Source of the DNA: Staphylococcus sp. 17KM0847
Lineage (GTDB): Bacteria > Bacillota > Bacilli > Staphylococcales > Staphylococcaceae
Length of the DNA: 64,000 nucleotides
Assembly: GCF_013463155.1 (NCBI RefSeq)
Contig: NZ_CP040781.1
Coordinates: 682,001 to 746,000 of the forward strand
Direction: 5' to 3'
Shown: piece by piece, positions 54,455 to 64,000 of the stretch
Numbering within the stretch: position 1 is the first letter of the stretch
How the letters are laid out: every line of letters starts with the position of its first letter
The notes under the pieces: generated by a model
The model's input: only the letters and a program-made list of their open reading frames with translations
Told to the model about the DNA's origin: nothing
Databases searched by the model: none
Position numbers and translations under genes: made by a program

Positions 54455-56500
54455 ATGACGAAAATAGCACTTATCGATAACCCTTATGAATTAAAAGACA
54501 TTAAAGGGCTTGGACCTAAGCGGCTAGCTATTTTAAATGAAATGAATATCTATACAGTGCAAGACCTTGTTCTCTATTTGCCATCACGTTATGAAGACAA
54601 TACACTTGTGGATTTAACACAAGCAGATGATGGAGCTGTGGTGACAGTTTGCGGTGAAGTTTATGCAACACCCGTTGTTGCATTTTTAGGGCGTAATCGA
54701 TCGAAACTCACAATGCATATGATGATAGACGGTATTGCAGTCAAAGTCATCTTTTTTAATCAACATTATTTGAAGAACAAGGTACATCTTCATGATACTG
54801 TGGTCATCAAAGGAAAGTGGTCAAGGTCTAAACAAGAAATCAATGGTCAAAAGATGTTGACGGATCCTTCTCAACTTTCTGATGCGCAATTTATACCTAT
54901 TTATCGTGTGAAAGAAGGCTTGAAGCAAAAGCCATTACGAGATATGATTCAACATACATTACAAGATGTTACGATTCATGAATGGTTACCTCAAGATTTA
55001 AGAGATAAATACAAGTTAGAAACACTTCATGATACGATACATGCACTACATGAGGCTCAAAATCGTCAAGCTATTTTAAAAGCACGACGTACGTTTGCGT
55101 TTACAGAATTTTTTATGTTCGAATTACGGATGCAGTGGTTGAATCGGCTAGAGAAAAGTTCAGATGAGGCGGTAGAAGTTGACTATGATATTAAACGAGT
55201 TAAAGCATTTATTGCAGCGTTGCCTTTTGAACTAACAGATGGTCAGAAACAAAGCATCAATGAAATATTTCGAGATTTAAAAGCGCCTATCCGTATGCAT
55301 CGCCTTTTGCAAGGAGATGTAGGATCTGGAAAAACAGTTGTTGCTGCAGTGTGTATGTATGCACTTAAAACAGCAGGATACCAATCTGCTTTGATGGTGC
55401 CGACGGAGATTTTGGCAGAGCAACATGCTGAAAGTTTAGGGAAGCTCTTTGGAGAACGTATGAATATTGCATTGTTGACAGGTTCAGTCAAAGGCAATGC
55501 ACGCAAATATTTACTCGAACAGTTAGCGGCTGGTGAAATTGATTGTTTAGTTGGAACACATGCCTTGATTCAAGATGATGTAACATTTAAAGATGTAGGT
55601 CTCGTAATTACGGATGAACAGCATCGTTTTGGGGTACAGCAACGACAAAAGTTGCGAGAAAAGGGTGCACTAACGAATGTACTTTTTATGACAGCAACAC
55701 CGATTCCGCGTACGTTAGCTATTTCAGTATTTGGTGAGATGGATGTTTCTTCCATCAAAAGTATGCCAAAAGGGCGGAAACCGATTATCACGCATTGGGT
55801 TAAACATGAAGGATATGAACAGGTACTGAAACAGATGGAAGCAGAGTTACACAAAGGGCGTCAAGCTTATGTGATTTCTCCGTTGATTGAGAGTTCAGAG
55901 CATTTGGAAGACGTACAAAATGTCATTGCACTTTATGAAAATTTACAAATGCAGTTGCCTAATTATCGCATAGGTATTTTACACGGTAAGATGCATACTG
56001 ATGAAAAAGATGATGTCATGCAACGTTTCAGTACACATGCGCTTGATGTGCTTGTTTCTACAACTGTGGTTGAGGTAGGGGTCAATGTACCGAATGCGAC
56101 GTTTATGATGATTTATGATGCAGATCGTTTTGGGTTATCGACTTTACATCAATTGCGTGGACGTGTTGGACGAAGCGATCATCAAAGCTACTGTGTTTTA
56201 ATTGCCTCACCTAAAACGGAAACAGGTATTGAGCGCATGACGATTATGACACAAACGACAGATGGTTTTGAGTTGAGTGAGCGAGATCTAGAAATGCGAG
56301 GTCCCGGTGACTTTTTTGGTGTAAAACAAAGTGGTCTGCCAGACTTTTTGGTGGCTAATCTTGTTGAGGATTATCGCATGCTTGAAGTTGCAAGGGATGA
56401 AGCAGCAGAAATGATTCAATCTGGTCGCTTTTTTACAGAGGCGTTTGCACAGCTAAGACATTTTATAGAACGCAATATGTTGCACCAAAGCTTTGATTAG
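54455..56500 (+). CDS. recG: ATP-dependent DNA helicase RecG
   Basis: A 681-residue SF2 helicase that regresses replication forks and branch-migrates Holliday junctions. An N-terminal helix-hairpin-helix-like start ([13 protein letters not shown]) and wedge OB domain (about 50-150) precede Walker A GDVGSGKT (about 287-294) and DEQHRFG (387-393). The C-terminal TRG motif region [14 protein letters not shown] is intact. It follows sdaAA by two bases. Confidence 0.97.
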   Translation: MTKIALIDNPYELKDIKGLGPKRLAILNEMNIYTVQDLVLYLPSRYEDNTLVDLTQADDGAVVTVCGEVYATPVVAFLGRNRSKLTMHMMIDGIAVKVIFFNQHYLKNKVHLHDTVVIKGKWSRSKQEINGQKMLTDPSQLSDAQFIPIYRVKEGLKQKPLRDMIQHTLQDVTIHEWLPQDLRDKYKLETLHDTIHALHEAQNRQAILKARRTFAFTEFFMFELRMQWLNRLEKSSDEAVEVDYDIKRVKAFIAALPFELTDGQKQSINEIFRDLKAPIRMHRLLQGDVGSGKTVVAAVCMYALKTAGYQSALMVPTEILAEQHAESLGKLFGERMNIALLTGSVKGNARKYLLEQLAAGEIDCLVGTHALIQDDVTFKDVGLVITDEQHRFGVQQRQKLREKGALTNVLFMTATPIPRTLAISVFGEMDVSSIKSMPKGRKPIITHWVKHEGYEQVLKQMEAELHKGRQAYVISPLIESSEHLEDVQNVIALYENLQMQLPNYRIGILHGKMHTDEKDDVMQRFSTHALDVLVSTTVVEVGVNVPNATFMMIYDADRFGLSTLHQLRGRVGRSDHQSYCVLIASPKTETGIERMTIMTQTTDGFELSERDLEMRGPGDFFGVKQSGLPDFLVANLVEDYRMLEVARDEAAEMIQSGRFFTEAFAQLRHFIERNMLHQSFD

Positions 56501-56538
56501 TATTTGGTGCTTTTTTGCGAGTCGTTTATTAAATTGTT

Positions 56539-56566
56539 TTGAAGATGGAATGGAACATGTTAGAAT
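56539..56566 (+). promoter_or_regulatory. Promoter of the fapR-plsX-fabD-fabG operon
   Basis: TTGAAG (56539-56544) and TAGAAT (56561-56566) are 16 bases apart. Transcription would begin near 56573, just before the FapR operator. Confidence 0.6.
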
Positions 56567-56577
56567 ATATGCGAGTC

Positions 56578-56597
56578 AATTAAGACTTGGTACTAAA
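56578..56597 (+). promoter_or_regulatory. FapR operator
   Basis: AATTAAGACTTGGTACTAAA matches the reverse complement of the known FapR site ATTAGTACCTAGTCTTAATT at 18 of 20 bases. It lies right behind the promoter and before fapR, so FapR represses its own operon and malonyl-CoA releases it. Confidence 0.92.
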
Positions 56598-56613
56598 TGA
56601 TGGTGGCGATGAT

Positions 56614-57174
56614 GTGAAAAGGAATAGAGATGAAAGGCGCACATTGATAGCACAAACGATTCAACAAAATCCATTTATCACAGATCAAGCACTGAGTGAA
56701 ATGTATGAAGTGAGTATACAAACGATTCGTCTTGATCGCAGTCAGCTCAATATTCCAGAATTACGTGAACGTGTCAAACGCGTCGCAAAGGAGCAATATC
56801 CACATATTAGTTCATTGGAAAATAAAGACATTATTGGTGATATTGTTGAACTGGAGCCGAATCTTTTTGCGAAATCTTTATTAACAATTACACCTAAAGA
56901 TGTGTTTTCTCGTAACAATATCGCACGAGGACATATTATTTTTGCACAGGCGAATTCACTTTGTGTAGCAATGGTGAAGCATGGATTTGTTTTAACTAAG
57001 GAAAGTCATATTAACTTTGTGAAACCTGTCCGTTCGGGTGATACAGTTGTGGCAGAGGCGAAGGTTGCATATCATGATGATAAATATTATGAGATGACTG
57101 TAAAATCATATGTTGATAAAGAAAAGGTTTTTGAAGGATTGTTCAAAATGTACTATATAAGCGAGGATGAATAA
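56614..57174 (+). CDS. fapR: Transcription factor FapR, malonyl-CoA-responsive repressor of lipid synthesis
   Basis: A 186-residue repressor with an N-terminal helix-turn-helix (about 17-45, [21 protein letters not shown]) and a hot-dog effector domain (about 75-186, [20 protein letters not shown]) that binds malonyl-CoA. The start is the GTG at 56614 giving MKRNRDERR; the longer open frame begins with a TTG inside the operator and is rejected. Two bases from plsX. Confidence 0.94.
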   Translation: MKRNRDERRTLIAQTIQQNPFITDQALSEMYEVSIQTIRLDRSQLNIPELRERVKRVAKEQYPHISSLENKDIIGDIVELEPNLFAKSLLTITPKDVFSRNNIARGHIIFAQANSLCVAMVKHGFVLTKESHINFVKPVRSGDTVVAEAKVAYHDDKYYEMTVKSYVDKEKVFEGLFKMYYISEDE

Positions 57175-57175
57175 G

Positions 57176-58162
57176 ATGGTAAAATTAGCCGTAGATATGA
57201 TGGGCGGAGATGACGCACCTCAAATTGTGCTGGAGGCAGTAGAGCGTGCAGTTAATGATTTTGAAGACTTAGAAATCATTTTATTTGGGGATGAAGCAAA
57301 GTGTACCGTAAAACACCCACGTATTGAGTTTCGTCATACGACAGAAATGATCACAATGGAAGATGAGCCAGTTCGTGCAATTAAGCGAAAAAAAGAGAGC
57401 TCTATGGTTCGTATGGCAAAAGCTGTAAAAGATGGTGAAGCACAAGGATGTGTATCAGCAGGTAACACAGGTGCTTTAATGTCTGCGGGCTTGTTTATTG
57501 TAGGGCGTTTGCCTGGTATTGCAAGACCTGCACTTGTTGTGACATTACCTACAGTAAGTGGTAAAGGTGTTGTTTTCTTAGATGTAGGTGCTAATGCAGA
57601 TGCCAAAGCAGAACATTTATACCAAAATGCGGTATTAGGGCATGTTTATGCGATGAAGTTAAGAGGGATTGATCAACCTAAAGTGGCACTGTTAAATATT
57701 GGAACAGAAGCACAAAAAGGGAACAGTCTCACAAAAGCAACTTATGATTTAATGTCAAAATCAACACAATTTAACTTTGTAGGTAATATTGAAGCAAAGT
57801 CTATCATGGAAGATGAAGCAGATGTCATTGTTACAGATGGTTACACGGGTAATATGATTTTGAAAAACTTAGAAGGTGTGGCAAAATCTTTCGGTAAAAT
57901 TATCAAAAATGACCTGCTTTCTAACTTGAAAAATAAATTGGCATTACTTGTGATGAAAAAAGATATTAAAGGTATTGCCAAGCAATTGGACTATTCTGAG
58001 TACGGAGGTTCAGTGTTACTTGGGTTAGGAGGTATTGTTGTTAAAGCGCACGGTAGCTCTAATGCCAAAGCTTTTTATTCAGCAATACGTCAAGCTAAGA
58101 TTGCATGTGAAACACAAATTGTAGAAAATATGCGCGAGATGGTTGGTGAAGAAAATGAGTAA
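57176..58162 (+). CDS. plsX: Phosphate acyltransferase PlsX
   Basis: A 328-residue enzyme converting acyl-ACP to acyl-phosphate for PlsY. It starts [21 protein letters not shown], with [14 protein letters not shown] near 95 and [13 protein letters not shown] near 135. I chose the ATG at 57176 over the one three codons earlier on family grounds. Overlaps fabD by eight bases. Confidence 0.97.
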   Translation: MVKLAVDMMGGDDAPQIVLEAVERAVNDFEDLEIILFGDEAKCTVKHPRIEFRHTTEMITMEDEPVRAIKRKKESSMVRMAKAVKDGEAQGCVSAGNTGALMSAGLFIVGRLPGIARPALVVTLPTVSGKGVVFLDVGANADAKAEHLYQNAVLGHVYAMKLRGIDQPKVALLNIGTEAQKGNSLTKATYDLMSKSTQFNFVGNIEAKSIMEDEADVIVTDGYTGNMILKNLEGVAKSFGKIIKNDLLSNLKNKLALLVMKKDIKGIAKQLDYSEYGGSVLLGLGGIVVKAHGSSNAKAFYSAIRQAKIACETQIVENMREMVGEENE

Positions 58163-59081
58163 AACGGTCTTCATGTTTCCCGGTCAAGGTGCACAAAAGG
58201 TAGGAATGGCAGAAGATTTATATCAACATGATAAATCAGCAACAGCCATATTAGATATTGCACAAGATGCTCTAGATTTTGATCTCCTAGGTATGATGTT
58301 TAAAGATCCAGAACAACAATTATCTCAAACTGAAAACACACAACCTGCACTATTGGCACATAGTATGGCGTTATATGCTGCTATGGGTAAACCTCAAGGA
58401 GACTATGTGATAGGACATAGCTTAGGTGAATATTCAAGTCTTGTTGCTAATGGTGTACTACATTTTGAAGATGCTATTAAAATTGTGCGTCGTCGTGGTG
58501 AGTTAATGGCGCAAGCTTTTCCGAGTGGTGTTGGAAGTATGGCAGCAGTACTTGGGCTGACACTTGAGGAAGTGCGTGATATTTGTACGCAAGTTTCAAC
58601 AGAAAGCGTGCAAGTAGAGCCAGCAAATATAAATTGTCCGGGACAGATTGTTGTATCGGGGCATAGTGAAGCGATAGAGCAACTCGTACAACGAGGAAAA
58701 GCGTTGGGGGCTAAGCGTGTGATACCTTTACAAGTTTCTGGACCCTTTCATGCATCAATGATGAGAGTCATTGAGCAAGATTTTTCAACATATATCAATC
58801 AATTTGATTGGCATGATGCACAAGTACCTGTTGTACAAAATTATCATGCACAAGGTGAAACAGATGCAACGATTATTCAGCAAAATATGATTAAGCAACT
58901 TTATTCACCTGTGCAATTTATCGATTCTATCGAGTGGCTTATAGAGCAAGGTGCCACACACTTTGTAGAAATAGGACCAAACAAAGTATTATCTGGTCTT
59001 GTTAAAAAAATCAATAGAGATGTAAAAATAACTTCGATTCAAACACTCGAAGATGTAAAGGAATGGATGGCAAATGACTAA
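58155..59081 (+). CDS. fabD: Malonyl-CoA:ACP transacylase
   Basis: A 308-residue enzyme that loads malonate onto ACP. It begins [20 protein letters not shown], with the catalytic Ser in [10 protein letters not shown] (about Ser 89) and the His in SGPFHASMM near 200. The start is inside the end of plsX, after GGTTGGTGA. Overlaps fabG by eight bases. Confidence 0.97.
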   Translation: MSKTVFMFPGQGAQKVGMAEDLYQHDKSATAILDIAQDALDFDLLGMMFKDPEQQLSQTENTQPALLAHSMALYAAMGKPQGDYVIGHSLGEYSSLVANGVLHFEDAIKIVRRRGELMAQAFPSGVGSMAAVLGLTLEEVRDICTQVSTESVQVEPANINCPGQIVVSGHSEAIEQLVQRGKALGAKRVIPLQVSGPFHASMMRVIEQDFSTYINQFDWHDAQVPVVQNYHAQGETDATIIQQNMIKQLYSPVQFIDSIEWLIEQGATHFVEIGPNKVLSGLVKKINRDVKITSIQTLEDVKEWMAND

Positions 59082-59811
59082 AGTAGCACTTGTAACTGGT
59101 GCATCACGTGGTATCGGTCGAAGTATCGCATTGCAATTGGCAGAAGAAGGTTATAATGTTGTAGTGAATTATGCAGGGAACCAAGAGAAGGCAGAAGCAG
59201 TTGTAGCAGAAATTAAAGATAAAGGTGTCGATGCTTTTGCTATTCAAGCCAATGTTGCTAATGGTGACGAAGTTAAATCGATGATTAAAGAAACTGTACA
59301 AACATTTGGTTCTATCGATGTGCTTGTAAATAATGCAGGCATTACACGCGACAACTTATTAATGCGTATGAAAGAGCAAGAATGGGATGATGTGATTGAC
59401 ACCAACTTAAAAGGTGTATTTAATTGTATTCAAAAGGTGACACCACAAATGTTAAGACAGCGCAGTGGTCGTATTATTAACTTAACAAGTGTTGTAGGTG
59501 CAGTAGGGAATCCAGGACAAATCAATTATGTCGCGACCAAAGCAGGTGTTATCGGTATGACGAAAACAGCTGCACGCGAACTGGCATCACGTGGTATTAC
59601 AGTGAATGCAGTAGCGCCCGGTTTTATTGTTTCTGATATGACTGACGCATTGAGTGATGAATTAAAAGAAACAATGAAAGGACAAATTCCATTAGGTCGA
59701 TTTGGTCATGATACGGACATTGCACACACAGTGGCCTTTTTGGCATCTGAAAAAGCCAGCTATATTACAGGTCAAACACTTCATGTTAACGGCGGTATGT
59801 ATATGGAATAA
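59074..59811 (+). CDS. fabG: 3-oxoacyl-ACP reductase FabG
   Basis: A 245-residue short-chain dehydrogenase doing the first reduction in fatty acid elongation with [13 protein letters not shown] is at 8-15, NNAG near 86, and the catalytic Ser/Tyr/Lys in NLTSVVG and NYVATKAG near 137-156. Co-transcribed with fabD. Confidence 0.97.
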   Translation: MTKVALVTGASRGIGRSIALQLAEEGYNVVVNYAGNQEKAEAVVAEIKDKGVDAFAIQANVANGDEVKSMIKETVQTFGSIDVLVNNAGITRDNLLMRMKEQEWDDVIDTNLKGVFNCIQKVTPQMLRQRSGRIINLTSVVGAVGNPGQINYVATKAGVIGMTKTAARELASRGITVNAVAPGFIVSDMTDALSDELKETMKGQIPLGRFGHDTDIAHTVAFLASEKASYITGQTLHVNGGMYME

Positions 59812-59996
59812 TACTGCTATCATCGGTGAAGCGTGCTATAATAGATAAAGCCTTTTATAAGTATTCGTAAGGTTGTATCGGGTTGTAATTATGGGCGTAT
59901 CATGGCAAAATATAACAATCGGCTACGACAACTTAGAGATTACATGGCAGTCAACCTAAAGCACGATTTTTGAACTTTTAAAGGAGGTGACAGACT
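59812..59996 (+). other. 185-base gap between fabG and acpP
   Basis: No ORF or clear terminator. A TATAAT at 59837-59842 is the best promoter hint for separate acpP transcription but has no good -35 box. A strong GGAGGTGA ribosome site ends the gap. Confidence 0.4.
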
Positions 59997-60230
59997 ATGG
60001 AAAATTTCGATAAAGTTAAAGACATCATCGTTGACCGTTTAGGCGTAGATGCTGAAAAGGTCACTGAAGGTGCATCATTCAAAGACGACTTAGGTGCGGA
60101 TTCACTTGATATTGCTGAATTAGTAATGGAATTAGAAGATGAATTTGGCACTGAAATTCCGGACGAAGAAGCGGAAAAAATCAATACAGTTGGAGACGCT
60201 GTTAATTACATTAATACACTTGAAAAATAA
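59997..60230 (+). CDS. acpP: Acyl carrier protein
   Basis: A 77-residue acidic carrier. The phosphopantetheine Ser is Ser 36 in [17 protein letters not shown]. Ribosome site AAAGGAGGTGA is almost fully complementary to 16S rRNA, fitting high expression. A terminator follows. Confidence 0.98.
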   Translation: MENFDKVKDIIVDRLGVDAEKVTEGASFKDDLGADSLDIAELVMELEDEFGTEIPDEEAEKINTVGDAVNYINTLEK

Positions 60231-60238
60231 TTGTTTTC

Positions 60239-60272
60239 ATCTGAGTCGATGTTTTCGGCTCAGATTTTTTAC
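60239..60272 (+). terminator. Terminator after acpP
   Basis: ATCTGAGTC pairs with GGCTCAGAT (one G-U pair), loop GATGTTTTC, then TTTTT. Confidence 0.9.
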
Positions 60273-60352
60273 TAAGGCATTCAAAAGTTGATAATCATTT
60301 TGTTTTTTACTTTATACTCAATTTAAGTCAGCATGATAAAGGAGGCAAAAAC

Positions 60353-61084
60353 ATGACGAAAGCAAATAAAAAAATATTAATTGAAGCGTTTGAAAAAAGA
60401 TTTAATGAGAAAATGAGTGAACTCGGATTACCCTATGACAATATTGCTCTATACCAGCAGGCATTTTCTCATTCGAGTTTTATTAATGATTTTAATATGG
60501 AACGTTCTATGCATAATGAACGGTTAGAATTTTTAGGAGACGCGGTATTAGAATTGACGGTATCACGCTATCTGTTTGATGAATATCCTCACTTACCGGA
60601 GGGTGATTTGACTAAAATGCGTGCAACAATTGTGTGTGAGCCCTCACTTGTAATATTTGCGACGAATATTAATTTAAATCCACTGATTTTATTAGGAAAT
60701 GGTGAAGAAAAAACAGGAGGACGGACACGTCCAGCACTGGTGTCAGATGCGTTTGAAGCGTTTGTAGGAGCGCTGTATTTAGACCAAGGATTAGAAGTTG
60801 TACGTCAATTTGCAGAGCAGGTCATTTTTCCACATATTGAAGATGAGCAACTGATGGGTGTTGTGGATTTTAAGACAAAACTCCAAGAATATATTCATCA
60901 AAAATATTTAGGGCAGTTGGCATATCATATTATAAAAGAAGAAGGTCCAGCACATCATAAACAGTTTACATCAGAAGTTTTATTAAATGATGCAAGAATA
61001 GCTACTGGACAGGGAAGAACGAAGAAAGAATCAGAACAAAAGGCAGCAGAACAAGCCTATATGAAGATGTCGCATAAGGAGTAA
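60353..61084 (+). CDS. rnc: Ribonuclease III
   Basis: A 243-residue double-strand-specific endonuclease for rRNA and mRNA processing. The catalytic signature [20 protein letters not shown] is near 57-76, and the C-terminal dsRBD (about 170-240) ends with [19 protein letters not shown]. Ribosome site AAAGGAGG. Three bases before smc. Confidence 0.97.
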   Translation: MTKANKKILIEAFEKRFNEKMSELGLPYDNIALYQQAFSHSSFINDFNMERSMHNERLEFLGDAVLELTVSRYLFDEYPHLPEGDLTKMRATIVCEPSLVIFATNINLNPLILLGNGEEKTGGRTRPALVSDAFEAFVGALYLDQGLEVVRQFAEQVIFPHIEDEQLMGVVDFKTKLQEYIHQKYLGQLAYHIIKEEGPAHHKQFTSEVLLNDARIATGQGRTKKESEQKAAEQAYMKMSHKE

Positions 61085-61087
61085 AGT

Positions 61088-64000
61088 ATGGTGTATTTAA
61101 AGTCTATTGATGCACATGGATTTAAATCATTTGCAGAACCAACACAAATCCAATTTGATAAGGGTGTCACGGCAATTGTTGGTCCTAACGGCAGTGGGAA
61201 AAGTAACATCACTGATGCAATTAAATGGGTACTTGGTGAACAGTCAGCACGTTCATTGCGTGGAAGCAAAATGGAAGATATTATCTTTTCTGGTGCTGAA
61301 CATCGCAATGCACAAAATTATGCCGAAGTACAATTAAAACTTGATAATCATCAACGCTTGTTAAATATTGATACCGATGAAGTCACTGTGACACGTAGGT
61401 TATATCGAAGTGGTGAAAGCGCATTTTACTTAAATAATCATAAGCAGCGTCTCAAAGATATTACAGAACTATTTTTAGACTCGGGTCTAGGTAAAGAGGC
61501 ATTTAGCATTATATCTCAAGGTCGTGTAGATGAAGTTTTAAATGCTAAGCCGATTGAACGTCGTCAAATCATTGAAGAATCAGCGGGTGTTCTGAAGTAT
61601 AAAAAGCGAAAAGCAGCATCTGTTGATAAACTTGCGCAAACGGAGGATAACCTGACACGTGTTGAAGACATTTTGCATGACTTAGAAGAACGTGTCGAAC
61701 CTCTAAGAGAAGAAGCTGCAATTGCGAAAGAGTATTTACAATTATCTAAAGTATTAAAAGAAAGCGACATCCGTGTTACCGTAAATGATATTCAAGGATA
61801 CCGTTCACAAATCGAAGCCTATGATACACAGCTGAATGATTTGAAAAGTGAACAAGCAAATGTGCAAAGTAAAAAAACACAAATTAACAGAACGATAAAA
61901 AAAGCCAAAGGTAGACGTTTTGAAATTGATACACAATTAGAACAGTTGAATGCCAAACTTATTGAAGTGACTGAAAATGTTGAGAAGCTAACGGGTCAAT
62001 ATCATCTTATAGAAGAGCGTCAAAAAAACCAGTCGCAGACAAATGCACGTATTGAAGAAGAGCAAGTGCATTTAGAACAGCAACAAATGATGGTTGAAGA
62101 TGAATTAGCACAAGTGAAAGAGCAGTTGTCAGATTTGAAACAGCAAAAAAAAGCATTAACCACAGCAATTCATAGTTTAGAGGTTCAACTTAAAAAAGCG
62201 CAAAGTGTATCAGAAACAGATGTAGAGCATTTAAAAGATGAATATTATCAATTAATGACAGAGCAGTCGACTATAAATAATGAAATTCGTTTTCTAACAC
62301 GTACAATTGATGAACATAAAGCGAAACAAACACGTATTGATTCGCGATTGACAGAAGCACATGCACAATTGATAGAAGCAAAGCAGCATTTAAAAGATAA
62401 TGAGGCACAACAAAAAGAAAAACAACAACAACTTGATGCTGTAAATATGAGAAATAAAGATGTGGAACAACAGCTTAAAAATGTTCAGAAAGAACAATCA
62501 GAAGCAGAAGAAAAACTGCATCAGGCTTATCGTTACCATGATAAAATAAAAATGCGAATTGATAGTTTGAAAATGCGAGAAGATGATTTAAGTTTCTTTT
62601 ATCAAGGCGTACAAGCTGTATTAAAAGCAACAGATACGTTAAAAGGTATTCATGGAGCAGTTGCACAAAAAATAGACGTTCCATCGCAATATACATCAGC
62701 AATAGAGACAGCACTAGGTGCAAGTATGCAACATATTATTGCGACAGATGAGTCATCAGCACGTCAAGCGATTCACTATCTAAAAGAGAAACGTCTCGGA
62801 AGAGCAACATTCCTACCATTATCCGTTGTACGAGCCAAAAAAATAGATTCGAGAGTCGTTCAGCTCGCACGTCAGCATACAGGATTTATCGCAGTGGCGC
62901 ATGAAGTCGTTGAAACAGACGAGAAGTATCAACCTATTATTGAACATTTACTCGGACGTACACTCATTGTTGAGAACTTAAAACAAGCAAATGAAGTAGC
63001 GAGAAGTATCAACTATAAAGTACGCATTGTGACCTTGGAAGGTGATATTGTAAATCCGGGGGGCTCTATGACAGGTGGTGGTACAGCGCAGCGCCAATCA
63101 CTATTACGTCAAAAAGATGAAGTGCAGCAGTTAGAGCAACAGTTGATAGACTATATGGAAAAAACGAAGCAGCTTGAACAATTTTGTATCGCCAAAAAGC
63201 AAGAGCAAGCCGCTTATAGTGACGATTATGTAAAATTACAGCAACAATATAATCATCTCAAACATACATTGCATGATTTGACGCTATCACATGATCGTTA
63301 TCGTGAAACCATTGAGCGCTTGACACAAGAGTATGATGCTTTTGAATTTGAAAAAAATGATGGCTATGAAAGTGCAAAAGGGGAAGCTACGCTATCCGAA
63401 AAAGAACAGCGTAAAGCTGAAATTGAAATACAGCTACAAGCCATCAATGAACAAATAAAGCAAGCATCGGCACAGAGCAAAGAAGGTAAAGAACAGCTGA
63501 CAGAATATCAGCAAAAACTACATCAAAAGCAATCTGACTTAGCTGTTATCAATGAACGTTTACGCACGCAACAGCAAACAGAAAAGCGCATAGTCAAAAC
63601 ACAGCAACAAGTTTTAGAACAGTACAAAAAGTTAGAAGAACAATTAGCGTTAATTAATTCAGATGAAGTGAATGATGTGTCAGCACTGGATAAGATTGAA
63701 CATCATATTAACGAAAAACAACAAGAAAAAAGTCAATTACTCGATACACAATCACATCTTCGAGAACAACGTCAATCGTCTGAAAGTTTAATTGAGTCTA
63801 ATGAACAAGCACTGGAAACTGCACATCAACAAATATTATCATTAGATCAACAATATCAAGAAATTAAAGGTGCACAGTCCCGCTTGGATGTGCTAATTGG
63901 TCATGCATTACAACACCTTGAAACACGTTACCATATTACATTTGAATGTGCCGTTTCAGCCTATCCGATAACAACAGAGGACATAGAGCAATTGAGACAA
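61088..64000 (+). CDS. smc: Chromosome partition protein SMC (N-terminal 971 codons, runs off the window)
   Basis: Condensin-family ATPase. It begins MVYLKSIDAHGFKSFAEPTQ with Walker A VGPNGSGKSN at 31-40, then a long coiled coil rich in Gln, Glu and Lys (from about 165). The hinge lies about 500-670 and includes IVTLEGDIVNPGGSMTGGG near 640-660, and the second coiled coil continues to the window edge. The frame was spot-checked at several places and stays open to the last base. The C-terminal Walker B/signature head lies outside. Follows rnc as in Bacillus (rnc-smc-ftsY). Confidence 0.96.
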   Translation, partial: MVYLKSIDAHGFKSFAEPTQIQFDKGVTAIVGPNGSGKSNITDAIKWVLGEQSARSLRGSKMEDIIFSGAEHRNAQNYAEVQLKLDNHQRLLNIDTDEVTVTRRLYRSGESAFYLNNHKQRLKDITELFLDSGLGKEAFSIISQGRVDEVLNAKPIERRQIIEESAGVLKYKKRKAASVDKLAQTEDNLTRVEDILHDLEERVEPLREEAAIAKEYLQLSKVLKESDIRVTVNDIQGYRSQIEAYDTQLNDLKSEQANVQSKKTQINRTIKKAKGRRFEIDTQLEQLNAKLIEVTENVEKLTGQYHLIEERQKNQSQTNARIEEEQVHLEQQQMMVEDELAQVKEQLSDLKQQKKALTTAIHSLEVQLKKAQSVSETDVEHLKDEYYQLMTEQSTINNEIRFLTRTIDEHKAKQTRIDSRLTEAHAQLIEAKQHLKDNEAQQKEKQQQLDAVNMRNKDVEQQLKNVQKEQSEAEEKLHQAYRYHDKIKMRIDSLKMREDDLSFFYQGVQAVLKATDTLKGIHGAVAQKIDVPSQYTSAIETALGASMQHIIATDESSARQAIHYLKEKRLGRATFLPLSVVRAKKIDSRVVQLARQHTGFIAVAHEVVETDEKYQPIIEHLLGRTLIVENLKQANEVARSINYKVRIVTLEGDIVNPGGSMTGGGTAQRQSLLRQKDEVQQLEQQLIDYMEKTKQLEQFCIAKKQEQAAYSDDYVKLQQQYNHLKHTLHDLTLSHDRYRETIERLTQEYDAFEFEKNDGYESAKGEATLSEKEQRKAEIEIQLQAINEQIKQASAQSKEGKEQLTEYQQKLHQKQSDLAVINERLRTQQQTEKRIVKTQQQVLEQYKKLEEQLALINSDEVNDVSALDKIEHHINEKQQEKSQLLDTQSHLREQRQSSESLIESNEQALETAHQQILSLDQQYQEIKGAQSRLDVLIGHALQHLETRYHITFECAVSAYPITTEDIEQLRQ

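Noticed and set aside
56587-56613. Upstream TTG start for fapR
   Set aside because: Lies inside the FapR operator and adds residues not seen in FapR; the GTG at 56614 fits.

Overview
The window is low-GC Firmicute chromosome and the gene order and protein sequences point to the genus Staphylococcus. The evidence is the dcw tail followed by ylmD-ylmE-sepF-ylmG-ylmH-divIVA-ileS, a complete pyr operon, the stp-pknB-rsgA-rpe block, the fapR-plsX-fabD-fabG-acpP block, and a YSIRK/LPNTG serine-aspartate surface protein. Several proteins differ clearly from the S. aureus versions I remember (a short DivIB, a different deformylase paralogue, sdaAB-sdaAA next to recG), so it is probably not S. aureus. 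The species cannot be fixed from sequence reading alone.

Layout. 1-7836: cell wall and division genes, from the last codons of murD through divIB, ftsA, ftsZ, pgeF (ylmD), ylmE, sepF, ylmG, ylmH and divIVA. 7840-12543: a T-box leader and ileS, a structured RNA region behind ileS, then lspA and an rluD-type pseudouridine synthase. 12583-24350: the UMP biosynthesis operon pyrR-uraA-pyrB-pyrC-carA-carB-pyrK-pyrD-pyrF-pyrE, with PyrR-type attenuators before pyrR and before uraA, closed by a two-way terminator. 24354-26761: a VOC-fold gene (minus), a 29-residue membrane miniprotein and rqcH (minus). 27052-31680: gmk, rpoZ, coaBC, priA.

31771-40488 (minus) is the accessory highlight: an 8.7 kb gene for a 2905-residue wall-anchored protein with 13 Cna-B/SdrD-type B repeats and about 1170 residues of Ser-Asp repeat. 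It has no room for the usual ligand-binding N2-N3 A domain; in its place is a short disordered segment ending in a Tyr/Gly patch, a Cys-Gly-Cys-Gly motif and six prolines.

40812-49841: a deformylase-like gene lacking one zinc ligand, then fmt, rsmB, rlmN, stp, pknB, rsgA, rpe, thiN. 49904-52621: rpmB (minus), a long leader, the Asp23/YloU-family gene and fakA. 52904-56500: sdaAB, sdaAA, recG. 56578-60230: the fatty acid block headed by a FapR operator. 60353-64000: rnc and the first 971 codons of smc, which runs off the window.

Most of the window is conserved housekeeping sequence. The points most worth a second look are the A-domain-less Sdr-like protein and its mosaic repeats, the deformylase paralogue with HEIDT in place of HExDH, a likely AUC start codon in ylmH, the switch-like RNA behind ileS, the long leader before yloU-fakA, and the 29-residue membrane ORF. 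No tRNA, rRNA, CRISPR array, insertion sequence or prophage was seen.
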